51,019 nt of DNA from contig SFHH01000005.1 of NCBI GenBank assembly GCA_004555735.1, forward strand, positions 1 to 51,019. The letters are read 5' to 3'. This DNA is from Acidaminococcus fermentans. Its GTDB lineage: Bacteria > Bacillota_C > Negativicutes > Acidaminococcales > Acidaminococcaceae. Both the position numbers and the translations under genes were made by a program. The notes under the pieces were generated by a model. The model made no database searches and was not told where the DNA came from. It saw only the letters and a program-made list of their open reading frames with translations. Below are positions 44,308-51,019 of the stretch, one piece after another (within the stretch, counting starts at the first letter, position 1; each line of letters starts with the position of its first letter).

Positions 44308-44454
44308 GGTCGCGGGTCACAGGTCGCGAGCCTGGACGTTTAAGCCGGTTGCTCTTTTTTCTATAGGAGGTTGAGACAAAACCGGTTGGAATATGTCAGA
44401 ATGGGTCTTTGGTCTGCATCAACAAGCCCGCGACTCACGACTCGAGACCCGAGA
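44308..44454. repeat. Heptad-repeat element E5 between the alanine symporter and flavodiiron genes
   Basis: Left array 44308-44335: GGTCGCG, GGTCACA, GGTCGCG, AGCCTGG. Right array 44427-44454: CCCGCGA, CTCACGA, CTCGAGA, CCCGAGA. The 91-bp spacer is a diverged copy of the E3 spacer (shared GGACGTT, TTCTTTTTTCTATAG and CTGCATCAACAAG positions). The right hairpin is the terminator at 44461. No gene is present. Confidence 0.8.
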
Positions 44455-44460
44455 ACTAAA

Positions 44461-44496
44461 AAGGGGCCGTTGCTTATGCAGCAGCCCCTTTTTTAA
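44461..44496 (+). terminator. Intrinsic terminator at the right end of E5
   Basis: AAGGGGCCGTTGC (44461-44473), loop TTAT, GCAGCAGCCCCTT (44478-44490) with one mismatch and one wobble, then T-run. Confidence 0.75.
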
Positions 44497-44497
44497 A

Positions 44498-44526
44498 TTG
44501 TCTTTAATTGAGGAAAATAGTATAAT
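44498..44526 (+). promoter_or_regulatory. Promoter of the flavodiiron gene
   Basis: TTGTCT (44498-44503), 17 bp, TATAAT (44521-44526), 43 nt before the start codon. Confidence 0.7.
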
Positions 44527-44569
44527 GATAAGGCGAAAATGGAATTGTCTTTTTGAAAGGAGATTCAAC

Positions 44570-45729
44570 ATGAAAGCTCGCACCATTGCCAACGATATAT
44601 ACGAAGTGGGGATCCGGGACTGGACCCTCCATGACTTCCATGGGTTTGCCACTCCCCGGGGGGTCACCTACAACTCCTTCCTGATCATGGATGAAAAAAT
44701 CTGCTTGATCGACGGGGTAAAGGCTCCCTTTGCCGGAGAACAGCTTTGCAACATCCGGACTATTGTGGATCCGGAAAAGATCGATTACATTGTAGTGAAC
44801 CATGTGGAACCGGACCATTCCGGAAGCCTGCCGGCTCTGGCACAAGCCTGTCCCAATGCCACCTTCCTGATTACGGTCCAAGGGGCCAATGAACTGAAGG
44901 AACACTATGGGGACATTTTCAAGACTCAGATCGTGAAAAAAGGCGATTCTGTCAGCCTGGGGAAACGGTCCCTGGTCTTCCAGCCCATTCCCATGCTCCA
45001 TTGGCCGGATTCCATGGTCACCTACTGCCCGGAGGAACAGATCCTGTTCTCCAGCGATGCCTTCGGCCAGCATTACTGCTGCAGCAAGCTGTTCGATGAC
45101 GAAACCGAAGTGGAGAACATGTTCTTCGAAGCCCAGAAGTATTTTGCCAATATCCTGATGCCTTACAGGAAACTAGTGCCTAATACAGTAAAACTGGTCC
45201 GGAGCCTGCCTCTCAAGATGATCTGCAGCTGCCACGGCTGTATCTGGCGCTCCCATATCGATGATATCCTGAGCCGGTATGAATCCTGGGGCAAGGGTGA
45301 AACCGTGGATCGGGTCCTGGTGGTGTTCGATACCATGTGGGGTGGCACGGCAGCCATGGCTCGGAACAGGGGATGCGGGTAAAGCTGTACCGGTATGAAA
45401 GCAGCCTGAAGGCCGATATCGTCAGCGACCTGCTCACTGCCAAAGGGATCCTCATCGGTTCTCCTACCCAGAATTCCGGGATGATGCCCACCATCGGCGG
45501 TTTCCTCACCTATCTGAAGGGCTTGAAACCTACCGGGAAGAAAGCGGCTGCTTTCGGGACCTACGGCTGGGCCGGCGGCGCCGAAAAGGATATGGAAGCC
45601 CTGATCAAAGATTCCGGCATGGAACTGTTGCCTGGATACAATGTGAAATGGCGTCCGCTGCCTAAAGAACTGGAAGCCGCTGAACAGTACGGCTTTGATT
45701 TTGCTGAAAAAGTCAGCAAGGGAGAATAA
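44570..45729 (+). pseudogene. A-type flavoprotein / flavodiiron protein, frameshifted
   Basis: Start at the ATG at 44570 (GAAAGGAG 7 nt upstream). The first frame (to 45382) encodes a complete metallo-beta-lactamase-like diiron domain, with NHVEPDHSGSLP carrying the HxExDH ligands and FSSDAFGQHYC further on, then enters the flavodoxin domain (DTMWGGTAAMAR). At about 45362 the sequence jumps frame: EQGMRVKLYRYESS and SPTQNSGMMPTIGGFLTYLKG continue from 45364 to the stop at 45729. Normally about 6-8 residues of the first flavodoxin helix lie between MAR and EQGM; they are absent. Intact relatives (FprA/FDP) reduce O2 or NO in anaerobes. The gene is disrupted here, or the sequence has an error. 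Confidence 0.83.
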
Positions 45730-45794
45730 CATCGGTCGGAGTCAGTATTCCGGAAGCCCAAGGGGCAGGGATGCTGAACGGGACAACAGGGTCT

Positions 45795-45820
45795 GGGGTT
45801 GCTGCGGCAGCGGCAACCCC
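45795..45820 (+). other. Hairpin before rlmB
   Basis: GGGGTTGC (45795-45802) and GCAACCCC (45813-45820) with a 10-nt loop, no T-run. It shows the GTTGC/GCAAC core again, 15 nt before the AGGAGG of rlmB. Confidence 0.55.
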
Positions 45821-45841
45821 ACCCGCATATCAGGAGGAACC

Positions 45842-46609
45842 ATGGAAGATATCATCGTGGGACGTAATGCAGTGCGGGAAGCCCTGCGCAGCCAGCGTCC
45901 CTTCAATAAAGTGCTGGTCCAGGAAGGGACCCACGGGGGCAGCCTCAGCGAAATCCTGGCCCTGGCGGAGGAACGGCAGATCCCGGTGGAAAGGGTCGCA
46001 AAGGAAGTCCTGGACCGGCTGGCTGGCGGAGTCCGGCACCAGGGGGTGGCAGCCCAGGGGGCTCCCGTGGCCTTCCAGGATCTGGATACGGTGCTGGCCC
46101 AGGTAGAAAGCCGGGGAGAAGTGCCTCTTTTGCTGCTGTTGGATGAGCTCCAGGATCCCCAGAATGTGGGGGCCCTGATCCGGACGGCCAATGCGGCCGG
46201 CGTCCACGGTGTGCTGCTTCCCCAGCGCCGGAGCTGCCCTCTCAATGCTGTGGTGGCCAAGATTTCCGCCGGAGCCGTTGAATATGTGCCGGTAATCCAG
46301 ATCGGGAACATTGCCCGGACCATGAAGCAGCTGAAAAAGCGGGGGTTCTGGATCGCTGGAGCGGATATGGACGGGGAATCCCAGTATTTCGATGCCAATT
46401 TGACGGGCCCTATGGTCCTGGTGGTGGGCGCAGAAGGCAAAGGACTGGGGCGCCTGGTGAAGGAAAACTGCGATTTCATCGTCCGCATTCCCATGCTGGG
46501 ACAAGTTTCCAGCCTGAATGCCTCAGTGGCTGGAGGCATCCTGCTCTATGACATCGTCCGGCAGCGGATCTTGGAAGAGCGGAAAAAAGCAGTGCAGAGT
46601 AAAGAGTGA
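45842..46609 (+). CDS. rlmB: 23S rRNA 2'-O-ribose methyltransferase, RlmB/TrmH group 3
   Basis: 255 residues from the ATG at 45842 (AGGAGG 4 nt upstream). The N-terminal substrate-binding domain begins IIVGRNAVREAL. The SPOUT catalytic domain shows motif 1 DPQNVGALIRTANAAG, motif 2 VLVVGAEGKGL and motif 3 IPMLGQVSSLNASVA, which forms the trefoil knot. It methylates G2251 (E. coli numbering) in the peptidyl-transferase region. The order rlmB then sigH is conserved in Firmicutes, though the usual yacP gene between them is absent. Confidence 0.9.
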   Translation: MEDIIVGRNAVREALRSQRPFNKVLVQEGTHGGSLSEILALAEERQIPVERVAKEVLDRLAGGVRHQGVAAQGAPVAFQDLDTVLAQVESRGEVPLLLLLDELQDPQNVGALIRTANAAGVHGVLLPQRRSCPLNAVVAKISAGAVEYVPVIQIGNIARTMKQLKKRGFWIAGADMDGESQYFDANLTGPMVLVVGAEGKGLGRLVKENCDFIVRIPMLGQVSSLNASVAGGILLYDIVRQRILEERKKAVQSKE

Positions 46610-46611
46610 AG

Positions 46612-46639
46612 AGGATGATGCAGTGACCTGCAGCATCCT
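46612..46639 (+). other. Hairpin between rlmB and sigH with possible heptad remnant
   Basis: AGGATGATGCAG (46612-46623), loop TGAC, CTGCAGCATCCT (46628-46639), one mismatch. It is followed by GATCTCGAGCC, which resembles one heptad unit, so this may be a decayed copy of the repeat family. Confidence 0.4.
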
Positions 46640-46688
46640 GATCTCGAGCCCCCAAAGAGGCTGCATTCACCAGAGGAGGCGGAATTCA

Positions 46689-47423
46689 TTGCAGGAAGAA
46701 ATCCGGAAAGTCTATGATACCCTGACTGATGAAGAGATGATCCGGCTGATCCAGGATCGGGACGACCAGCAGGCACAGGACTATCTCTTAGATAAATACA
46801 AAGAATTCGTCAAAATCAAGGCAGCCCGGTATTTCCTGGTGGGGGCGGAGAAGGAGGATATCATCCAGGAAGGGATGATCGGCCTTTTCAAAGCCATCCG
46901 GGACTACCGGCCTGGCAAACAGGCCTCTTTCAAGGTGTTCGCCGAAATCTGCGTGAACCGGCAGATCATCTCTGCCATCAAAAGCGCCACCCGGCAGAAG
47001 CACCGGCCCCTGAACTGCTATGTGTCCCTGGATAAGCCGGTGTTCGAAGAGGGGAAAGAACGGACGCTGCTGGATATGCTGGGAGGCGGCCATGGCGTGG
47101 ATCCGGAAAACCTGCTGGTGGATCAGGAGGCCTTCATGGACATTGAAAAGAACGTGACGGCCATGCTGAGTTCCTTGGAATGGCAGGCTCTGTGCAAGTA
47201 CCTGGAAAGCAAAAGTTATCAGCAGATTGCCCAGGAACTCCAGCGCAGTACCAAGTCCATTGACAATGCCCTCCAGCGGGTGAAACGGAAACTGGAAAAA
47301 TACCTGGCCAGCCGGGACCACGAACTGGATCTGGCGACTTTGAACAAAGGGCTCCTGATCATGGCGGCCAAGGAGCATCTCCGGGATGGCGACGAGAAGA
47401 ATGATAGAATTGAAACAATCTGA
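46689..47423 (+). CDS. sigH: RNA polymerase sigma factor SigH (Spo0H-like)
   Basis: 244 residues from a TTG at 46689, with GAGGAGG 9 nt upstream; no better in-frame start fits. Region 2 is seen as YLLDKYKEFVKIKAARYFLVGAE, DIIQEGMIGLFKAIRDY and FAEICVNRQIISAIK. Region 4 is seen as LSSLEWQALCKYLESKSYQQIAQEL with SIDNALQRVKRKL. It belongs to the sigma-30 group that drives early sporulation or competence genes in Bacillus. Negativicutes include many non-sporulating species, so a competence or stationary-phase role is an alternative. About 25 residues longer at the C-terminus than Bacillus SigH. Confidence 0.85.
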   Translation: MQEEIRKVYDTLTDEEMIRLIQDRDDQQAQDYLLDKYKEFVKIKAARYFLVGAEKEDIIQEGMIGLFKAIRDYRPGKQASFKVFAEICVNRQIISAIKSATRQKHRPLNCYVSLDKPVFEEGKERTLLDMLGGGHGVDPENLLVDQEAFMDIEKNVTAMLSSLEWQALCKYLESKSYQQIAQELQRSTKSIDNALQRVKRKLEKYLASRDHELDLATLNKGLLIMAAKEHLRDGDEKNDRIETI

Positions 47424-47543
47424 TAATTCGTTTTTCTGCTGCAAGAAGAAAAAGAGAGCCTTTGCAGGAATTTCTGTTCCGGATGGCGAATAACATGATA
47501 TCAACAGCGGAAAAACAAAAGATATAAAGGGAGGGCGATACAC

Positions 47544-48005
47544 ATGAGTCAAATGGAAGAATTTCTGAAACAAGTGGAAGCTGTACAGGGCAAGGAAGAA
47601 AAGGTCCTGATCGTTACAGGGAAACCTGGCAGCGGGAAAAGCAAACTGCTGCGGGAAGCGGCGGAAGCCAAGGGCTGGGACTATGTGGATACCCGGCTGC
47701 TGATCACGGAAGAATTCCTGAAGCTGCTGCCCAGTGAACGGAAAGCCCAGGCTCCGGCTATGCTGACGGAGGAACTGTCCGGACACCGGGGAGATGTGAT
47801 CCTGCTGGACCGGGTGCAGACCTTGTTCGTACCGGTGTTCCATATCGATCCCAAGAGCGTCATCGATGCCCTGGGGAAAGCCTACACCGTAGTCTTAGCT
47901 TGGCCAGGATATGTGAATGATGGGCTTCTCTGCTATGATAAATTCGATGGCACGGAATCCATCCGGATCTCTGCTGCGGATTACACGGTCTGGGAAGTGG
48001 AATAA
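47544..48005 (+). CDS. P-loop NTPase resembling BREX-3 protein BrxF
   Basis: 153 residues, with GGGAGGG 8 nt before the ATG. Walker A is GKPGSGKSK at about 27-35. LITEEFLKLLPSERK and DVILLDRVQTLF (a Walker-B-like strand ending in LLD) follow, then HIDPKSVIDALGKAYTVVLAWPGYVNDG. The length and the pattern LLLD-x-LF...P...L...TVVxAWPG match what I recall of BrxF, the small P-loop protein of type 3 BREX phage-defence loci. No BrxC, PglX, PglZ or BrxH gene is within the window; neighbours are sigH and pfkA. It is either an orphan BrxF or a housekeeping relative. Assigned by motif only. Confidence 0.6.
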   Translation: MSQMEEFLKQVEAVQGKEEKVLIVTGKPGSGKSKLLREAAEAKGWDYVDTRLLITEEFLKLLPSERKAQAPAMLTEELSGHRGDVILLDRVQTLFVPVFHIDPKSVIDALGKAYTVVLAWPGYVNDGLLCYDKFDGTESIRISAADYTVWEVE

Positions 48006-48026
48006 GAACAGGAAAGGGTGATCCCA

Positions 48027-49145
48027 ATGCAGGAGAAAAACAGGGGCACCCTGGCGGTGCTCACCGGCGGAGGGGACTGCCCAGGACTGAATGCAGTGAT
48101 CCGGGCTGTGGTCAAGACGGCCATCCATCACGGCTTCCAGATCTATGGCATTTCCAACGGGTTCCATGGGCTGATCTGCAACGATATGAAGCTGATGAGC
48201 CTGGCAGATGTTTCCGGGATCCTGCCCCGGGGCGGGACCATCCTGGGGACCACCAATCGGGACAATCCCTTCCATTATGCAGCGGGAGAAGATGCCAAGG
48301 GCAATGTGATCTATGAGGATAAGCGGGACGTGGTGGTCCGGAATCTGAAAGACCACAGCATCGATTGTCTCATCGTCATCGGCGGAGATGGCAGCTTGAA
48401 GATTGCTTATGATCTCCACCGGTTCTGTGGAGTGGATGTGGTCGGGGTCCCCAAGACCATCGACAACGATCTGCCTTGTACGGAACGGACTTTCGGCTTC
48501 GATACAGCCATGGCCATGGCCACGGAAGCCCTGGACCGTCTCCATACCACGGCAGAATCCCATCACCGGGTGATGGTCCTGGAAGTCATGGGCCGTTATG
48601 CGGGATGGATCGCCCTGCATTCCGGGATTGCCGGGGGTGCTGATGTGATCCTGATCCCGGAGATCCCCTACGACCTGGATGCGGTGATCCGGAAGATCCG
48701 CCAGCGCCAGCAAAGCGGCAAGAAGTTCAGCATCATCACTGTGGCGGAGGGGGCCAAACCCATCGGAGGAGAAATGACCATCGCTCGGATGGTGAAGGAC
48801 AGCTTCGAACCTATCCGGCTGGGAGGGGTAGGAGAGAAACTGGCCCGGGAAATCGAAGCCAGGACAGGCATCGAATCCCGGTGTACCGTATTGGGCTATC
48901 TCCAGAGAGGCGGTTCCCCTACAGCCTATGACCGAGTGCTTTCTACCCGCTACGGGGCGGCAGCCGTGGAAGCCTGCCTGGATGGGGAATTCAACGTGAT
49001 GGTGGCCCTCCAGGCCAATGCCATCGTGCGGGTTCCCATTGCCCGGGCGGCGTCCCAGCCCCATCAGGTGCCCGTGGATTCGGATATCATCCGGACCGGC
49101 CGGGAAGTAGGGATCTCCTTCGGTGACGAAAAAGCGGGATCTTGA
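48027..49145 (+). CDS. pfkA: 6-phosphofructokinase
   Basis: 372 residues from the ATG at 48027, 9 nt after GGAAAGGG; a GTG at 48018 would add three residues. Motifs: GGGDCPGLN at 14-22, GGDGSLK at 119-125, PKTIDND at 142-148 with the catalytic aspartate, GRYAGW, and GYLQRGG near 288. The glycine after GGD is the ATP-type residue, whereas the lysine in PKTIDND is the residue usual in pyrophosphate-dependent and long/mixed-group enzymes; classic ATP-PfkA has PGTIDND. So phosphoryl donor choice is uncertain. It phosphorylates fructose 6-phosphate in glycolysis. Its own terminator follows. Confidence 0.9.
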   Translation: MQEKNRGTLAVLTGGGDCPGLNAVIRAVVKTAIHHGFQIYGISNGFHGLICNDMKLMSLADVSGILPRGGTILGTTNRDNPFHYAAGEDAKGNVIYEDKRDVVVRNLKDHSIDCLIVIGGDGSLKIAYDLHRFCGVDVVGVPKTIDNDLPCTERTFGFDTAMAMATEALDRLHTTAESHHRVMVLEVMGRYAGWIALHSGIAGGADVILIPEIPYDLDAVIRKIRQRQQSGKKFSIITVAEGAKPIGGEMTIARMVKDSFEPIRLGGVGEKLAREIEARTGIESRCTVLGYLQRGGSPTAYDRVLSTRYGAAAVEACLDGEFNVMVALQANAIVRVPIARAASQPHQVPVDSDIIRTGREVGISFGDEKAGS

Positions 49146-49152
49146 ATCTGCC

Positions 49153-49221
49153 AGAGAAAAAAAGAGAATCACAATTTTTCTTAAACTGCTGAGAAAAATC
49201 CGTGATTTCTCTTTTTTTTTT
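49153..49221 (+). terminator. Intrinsic terminator after pfkA
   Basis: A long imperfect hairpin: AAAAAGAGAATCAC pairs with GTGATTTCTCTTTT with one bulge, and ATTTTTCT with AGAAAAAT inside; nine or more T follow. Confidence 0.8.
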
Positions 49222-49290
49222 GGCTTCCTTGCCATATAATGGACAAGTTCTTATTGCCAAAAAGCATTGCAAAGAGAAGGAGTGTGTATC

Positions 49291-50094
49291 GTGAGCGAAA
49301 ATCTGATTGCAGTCTTGTTGGGCATTGTGGAAGGCCTGACAGAATTCATCCCCGTATCATCTACTGGCCATATGATCATCGTAGGCCATATGATCGGTTT
49401 TAAAGGAAACCTGGCCAAGATCTTCGATGTGGTGATCCAGCTGGGGGCTATCCTGGCGGTCCTGGTGCTCTACAAGGAGCGGTTTGCCCGTTTCCTGACC
49501 AAAGAGGGCTGGCAAAGGGGCAGCGGTCTTACAGGCTGGCATATCGCAGCCGGCTGCGTGCCCACCATGGCCTTTGCTTATCTGGTCCACTCCTTCATCA
49601 AGAAATATTTGTTTTCCCCGGCTACGGTGGTCGTAGGGCTGGTCTTGGGTGCCCTGCTGATGATCGCAGCAGAACGGAAGATCCGGGGCCATGAAGCAGA
49701 ACTGGTCCAGGATGTGGACCATATCAGCCTGCGTCAGGCGCTGTACATCGGTTTCTTCCAGTTCCTTTCTCTGTGGCCGGGATTCTCCCGGAGCGGGTCT
49801 ACTTTGGGAGGTGCCCTATTGGTGGGCGTGAATCGGAAAGCCGGGGCCGATTTCACCTTTATCATGGCGCTGCCCATCATGGTGGTGGCTTGTCTGTATG
49901 AACTGCTGAAGAATCTGTCCGCCCTCAGCAGCGGGGACATGATGGTCCTGGCTATCGGTTTTGTCACGGCTTTCGTGGTAGGCTACCTGTCCATCCTCTG
50001 GTTCATGAAGTTCCTCCAGCGGTCCCGGCTGACTGCCTTCGGAATCTATCGGATCCTCCTGGCTGCCTTTACGGTCTGGTATTTCTATCTGTAA
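49291..50094 (+). CDS. uppP: Undecaprenyl-diphosphate phosphatase
   Basis: 267 residues from a GTG at 49291 with GAGAAGGAG 8 nt upstream. Eight predicted helices. The catalytic motifs are EGLTEFIPVSSTGHM (residues 14-28) and WPGFSRSGSTLGGALLVG. It recycles the undecaprenyl carrier for peptidoglycan and other wall polymers; overexpression gives bacitracin tolerance. TATAAT at 49235-49240 is a plausible -10. Alone between two terminators. Confidence 0.95.
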   Translation: MSENLIAVLLGIVEGLTEFIPVSSTGHMIIVGHMIGFKGNLAKIFDVVIQLGAILAVLVLYKERFARFLTKEGWQRGSGLTGWHIAAGCVPTMAFAYLVHSFIKKYLFSPATVVVGLVLGALLMIAAERKIRGHEAELVQDVDHISLRQALYIGFFQFLSLWPGFSRSGSTLGGALLVGVNRKAGADFTFIMALPIMVVACLYELLKNLSALSSGDMMVLAIGFVTAFVVGYLSILWFMKFLQRSRLTAFGIYRILLAAFTVWYFYL

Positions 50095-50096
50095 GA

Positions 50097-50134
50097 AAAG
50101 GGGTGTTGCGCAGGACGTGCAATACCCTTTTTTC
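50097..50134 (+). terminator. Intrinsic terminator after uppP
   Basis: AAAGGGGTGTTGC pairs with GCAATACCCTTT (one wobble, one bulge), loop of about 9 nt, followed by T6. Confidence 0.75.
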
Positions 50135-50174
50135 ATGGTTTATAAAATTCCTTACACTTTTTCTAAAAAAGCTG

Positions 50175-50203
50175 TTGACAATTTCCCCAAGTTCCTTTAT
50201 ACT
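50175..50203 (+). promoter_or_regulatory. Promoter of the tRNA-tuf operon
   Basis: TTGACA (50175-50180), 17 bp, TATACT (50198-50203): near-consensus and ideally spaced, 24 nt before the first tRNA. Confidence 0.9.
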
Positions 50204-50226
50204 TATCCTTGTTACGAACGAAAAGC

Positions 50227-50302
<76 letters not shown>

Positions 50303-50324
50303 AATATTCGTGACAGACAAATGT

Positions 50325-50409
50325 GGAGAGATTCCCGAGTGGTTAAAGGGAGCAGACTGTAAATCTGCCGCCTCTGGCTTCGAAGGTTCGAATCCTTCTC
50401 TCTCCACCA
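50325..50409 (+). tRNA. tRNA-Tyr (anticodon GTA)
   Basis: Class II tRNA with a long variable arm. Acceptor arms GGAGAGA and TCTCTCC; anticodon loop CTGTAAA; T-loop TTCGAAT; encoded CCA. Confidence 0.95.
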
Positions 50410-50414
50410 AACAT

Positions 50415-50490
<76 letters not shown>

Positions 50491-50493
50491 CAT

Positions 50494-50569
50494 GCTGATG
50501 TAGCTCAGTTGGTAGAGCGTATCCTTGGTAAGGATAAGGTCACCAGTCCGATTCTGGTCATCAGCTCCA
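50494..50569 (+). tRNA. tRNA-Thr (anticodon GGT)
   Basis: Acceptor arms GCTGATG and CATCAGC; anticodon loop TTGGTAA between TATCC and GGATA; CCA encoded. Confidence 0.93.
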
Positions 50570-50575
50570 TTTTAT

Positions 50576-50652
50576 GGCGGCGTAGCTCAGTTGGCTAGAG
50601 CAGTCGGTTCATACCCGGCCTGTCCGCGGTTCAAATCCGTGCGCCGCTACCA
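50576..50652 (+). tRNA. tRNA-Met (elongator, anticodon CAT)
   Basis: Acceptor arms GGCGGCG and CGCCGCT with a terminal G-T pair; anticodon loop TTCATAC; T-loop TTCAAAT; CCA encoded. A lysidine-modified tRNA-Ile is the less likely alternative. Confidence 0.88.
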
Positions 50653-50662
50653 TTACCAACAC

Positions 50663-50679
50663 AGCCCCGTAAAGGGGCT
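50663..50679 (+). other. Small hairpin between the tRNAs and tuf
   Basis: AGCCCC (50663-50668), loop GTAAA, GGGGCT (50674-50679), followed by ATTTTAAAA. It may be a weak attenuator or an RNA-processing stem. Confidence 0.5.
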
Positions 50680-50725
50680 ATTTTAAAATCCAAAAAAACA
50701 GCAGGAAGCGTTGGGAGGTAATCTA

Positions 50726-51019
50726 ATGGCTAAAGAGAAATTTGAAAGAACAAAACCCCATGTGAACATTGGTACCATTGGTCACGTCGACCACGGCAAG
50801 ACTACCCTGACCGCGGCGATCACCAAGGTCCTGTCCGAAACTCCGGGCTGCAAAGCCACTTTCGAAGCCTATGCCGATATCGATAAGGCTCCGGAAGAAA
50901 GAGAACGTGGTATTACCATTAATACCGCCCACGTGGAATACGAAACTGAAACCAGACACTATGCACACGTCGACTGCCCGGGGCACGCTGACTATGTAAA
51001 GAACATGATCACCGGTGCT
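50726..51019 (+). CDS. tuf: Elongation factor Tu (N-terminal part, cut by window end)
   Basis: 98 residues are present; the gene runs past the window edge. GGGAGG lies 7 nt before the ATG. The G1 motif GHVDHGKT, the switch-I RGITIN segment and the G3 motif DCPGHADY are visible. It carries aminoacyl-tRNA to the ribosome. It is co-transcribed with the upstream tRNAs from the promoter at 50175. Confidence 0.97.
   Translation, partial: MAKEKFERTKPHVNIGTIGHVDHGKTTLTAAITKVLSETPGCKATFEAYADIDKAPEERERGITINTAHVEYETETRHYAHVDCPGHADYVKNMITGA

Noticed and set aside
45350..45385. Programmed frameshift or separate overlapping genes in the flavodiiron locus
   Set aside because: Part of the flavodoxin helix is absent at the junction and no start signal supports an independent second gene.

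Overview
The window looks like a chromosomal segment of an anaerobic, GC-rich, diderm Firmicute of the class Negativicutes, most likely an Acidaminococcaceae such as Acidaminococcus. This is inferred, not proven by any marker in the window. The reasons are Firmicutes-type genes (NiaR, SigH downstream of RlmB, a free-standing MetH reactivation protein, HydE), anaerobe genes (HydE, flavodiiron protein), and an RND efflux pump with a lipoprotein adaptor, which implies an outer membrane.

Layout. 0.1-1.1 kb: membrane protein with a His-rich tail, minus strand. 1.27-1.67 kb: strong promoter, about 300 nt of hairpin-rich leader and an intrinsic terminator, just before a polyamine cluster (1.7-7.6 kb: arginine decarboxylase, speE, speB, carboxynorspermidine dehydrogenase and decarboxylase). 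7.8-14.2 kb: pstSCAB-phoU and a secreted alkaline phosphatase, each behind direct repeats resembling Pho boxes. 14.2-16.5 kb: exported small protein plus ABC ATPase and FtsX-type permease, resembling zinc-associated Zrg systems. 16.6-19.5 kb: two LysR regulators, an AT-rich gap and NiaR. 19.6-24.9 kb: polyphosphate block (Ppx on the minus strand, a degenerate Ppx/GppA paralogue and PPK1 on the plus strand). 25.0-26.0 kb: small hypothetical protein, four DnaA boxes and a phosphoribosyltransferase. 26.1-30.0 kb: one-carbon/methionine genes (broken metF, MetH activation protein, metH). 30.1-33.2 kb: class I amidotransferase-like hydrolase, amino-acid permease, hydE. 33.4-34.8 kb: GlcD-type oxidase, minus strand. 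35-41 kb: exported FG-GAP protein and the RND pump. 41.2-44.3 kb: ABCD-type exporter and Na+/alanine symporter. 44.6-45.7 kb: frameshifted flavodiiron protein. 45.8-50.1 kb: rlmB, sigH, BrxF-like P-loop protein, pfkA, uppP. 50.2-51.0 kb: five tRNAs and the start of tuf.

Common threads. Phosphorus acquisition and storage dominate 7.8-25 kb. The polyamine cluster carries genes for both the aminopropyl-transfer and the carboxyspermidine routes. Two genes, metF and the flavodiiron protein, carry short internal deletions with frameshifts.

The most unusual structural signal is a family of dispersed intergenic elements. They are built from inverted arrays of 7-bp units that keep GTC (or GAC on the other strand), usually lying between hairpins whose stems share a GTTGC/GCAAC core. 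Five copies are seen. The same hairpin core recurs in most intrinsic terminators of the window. All protein functions are read from sequence motifs recalled from known families; no database search was possible.
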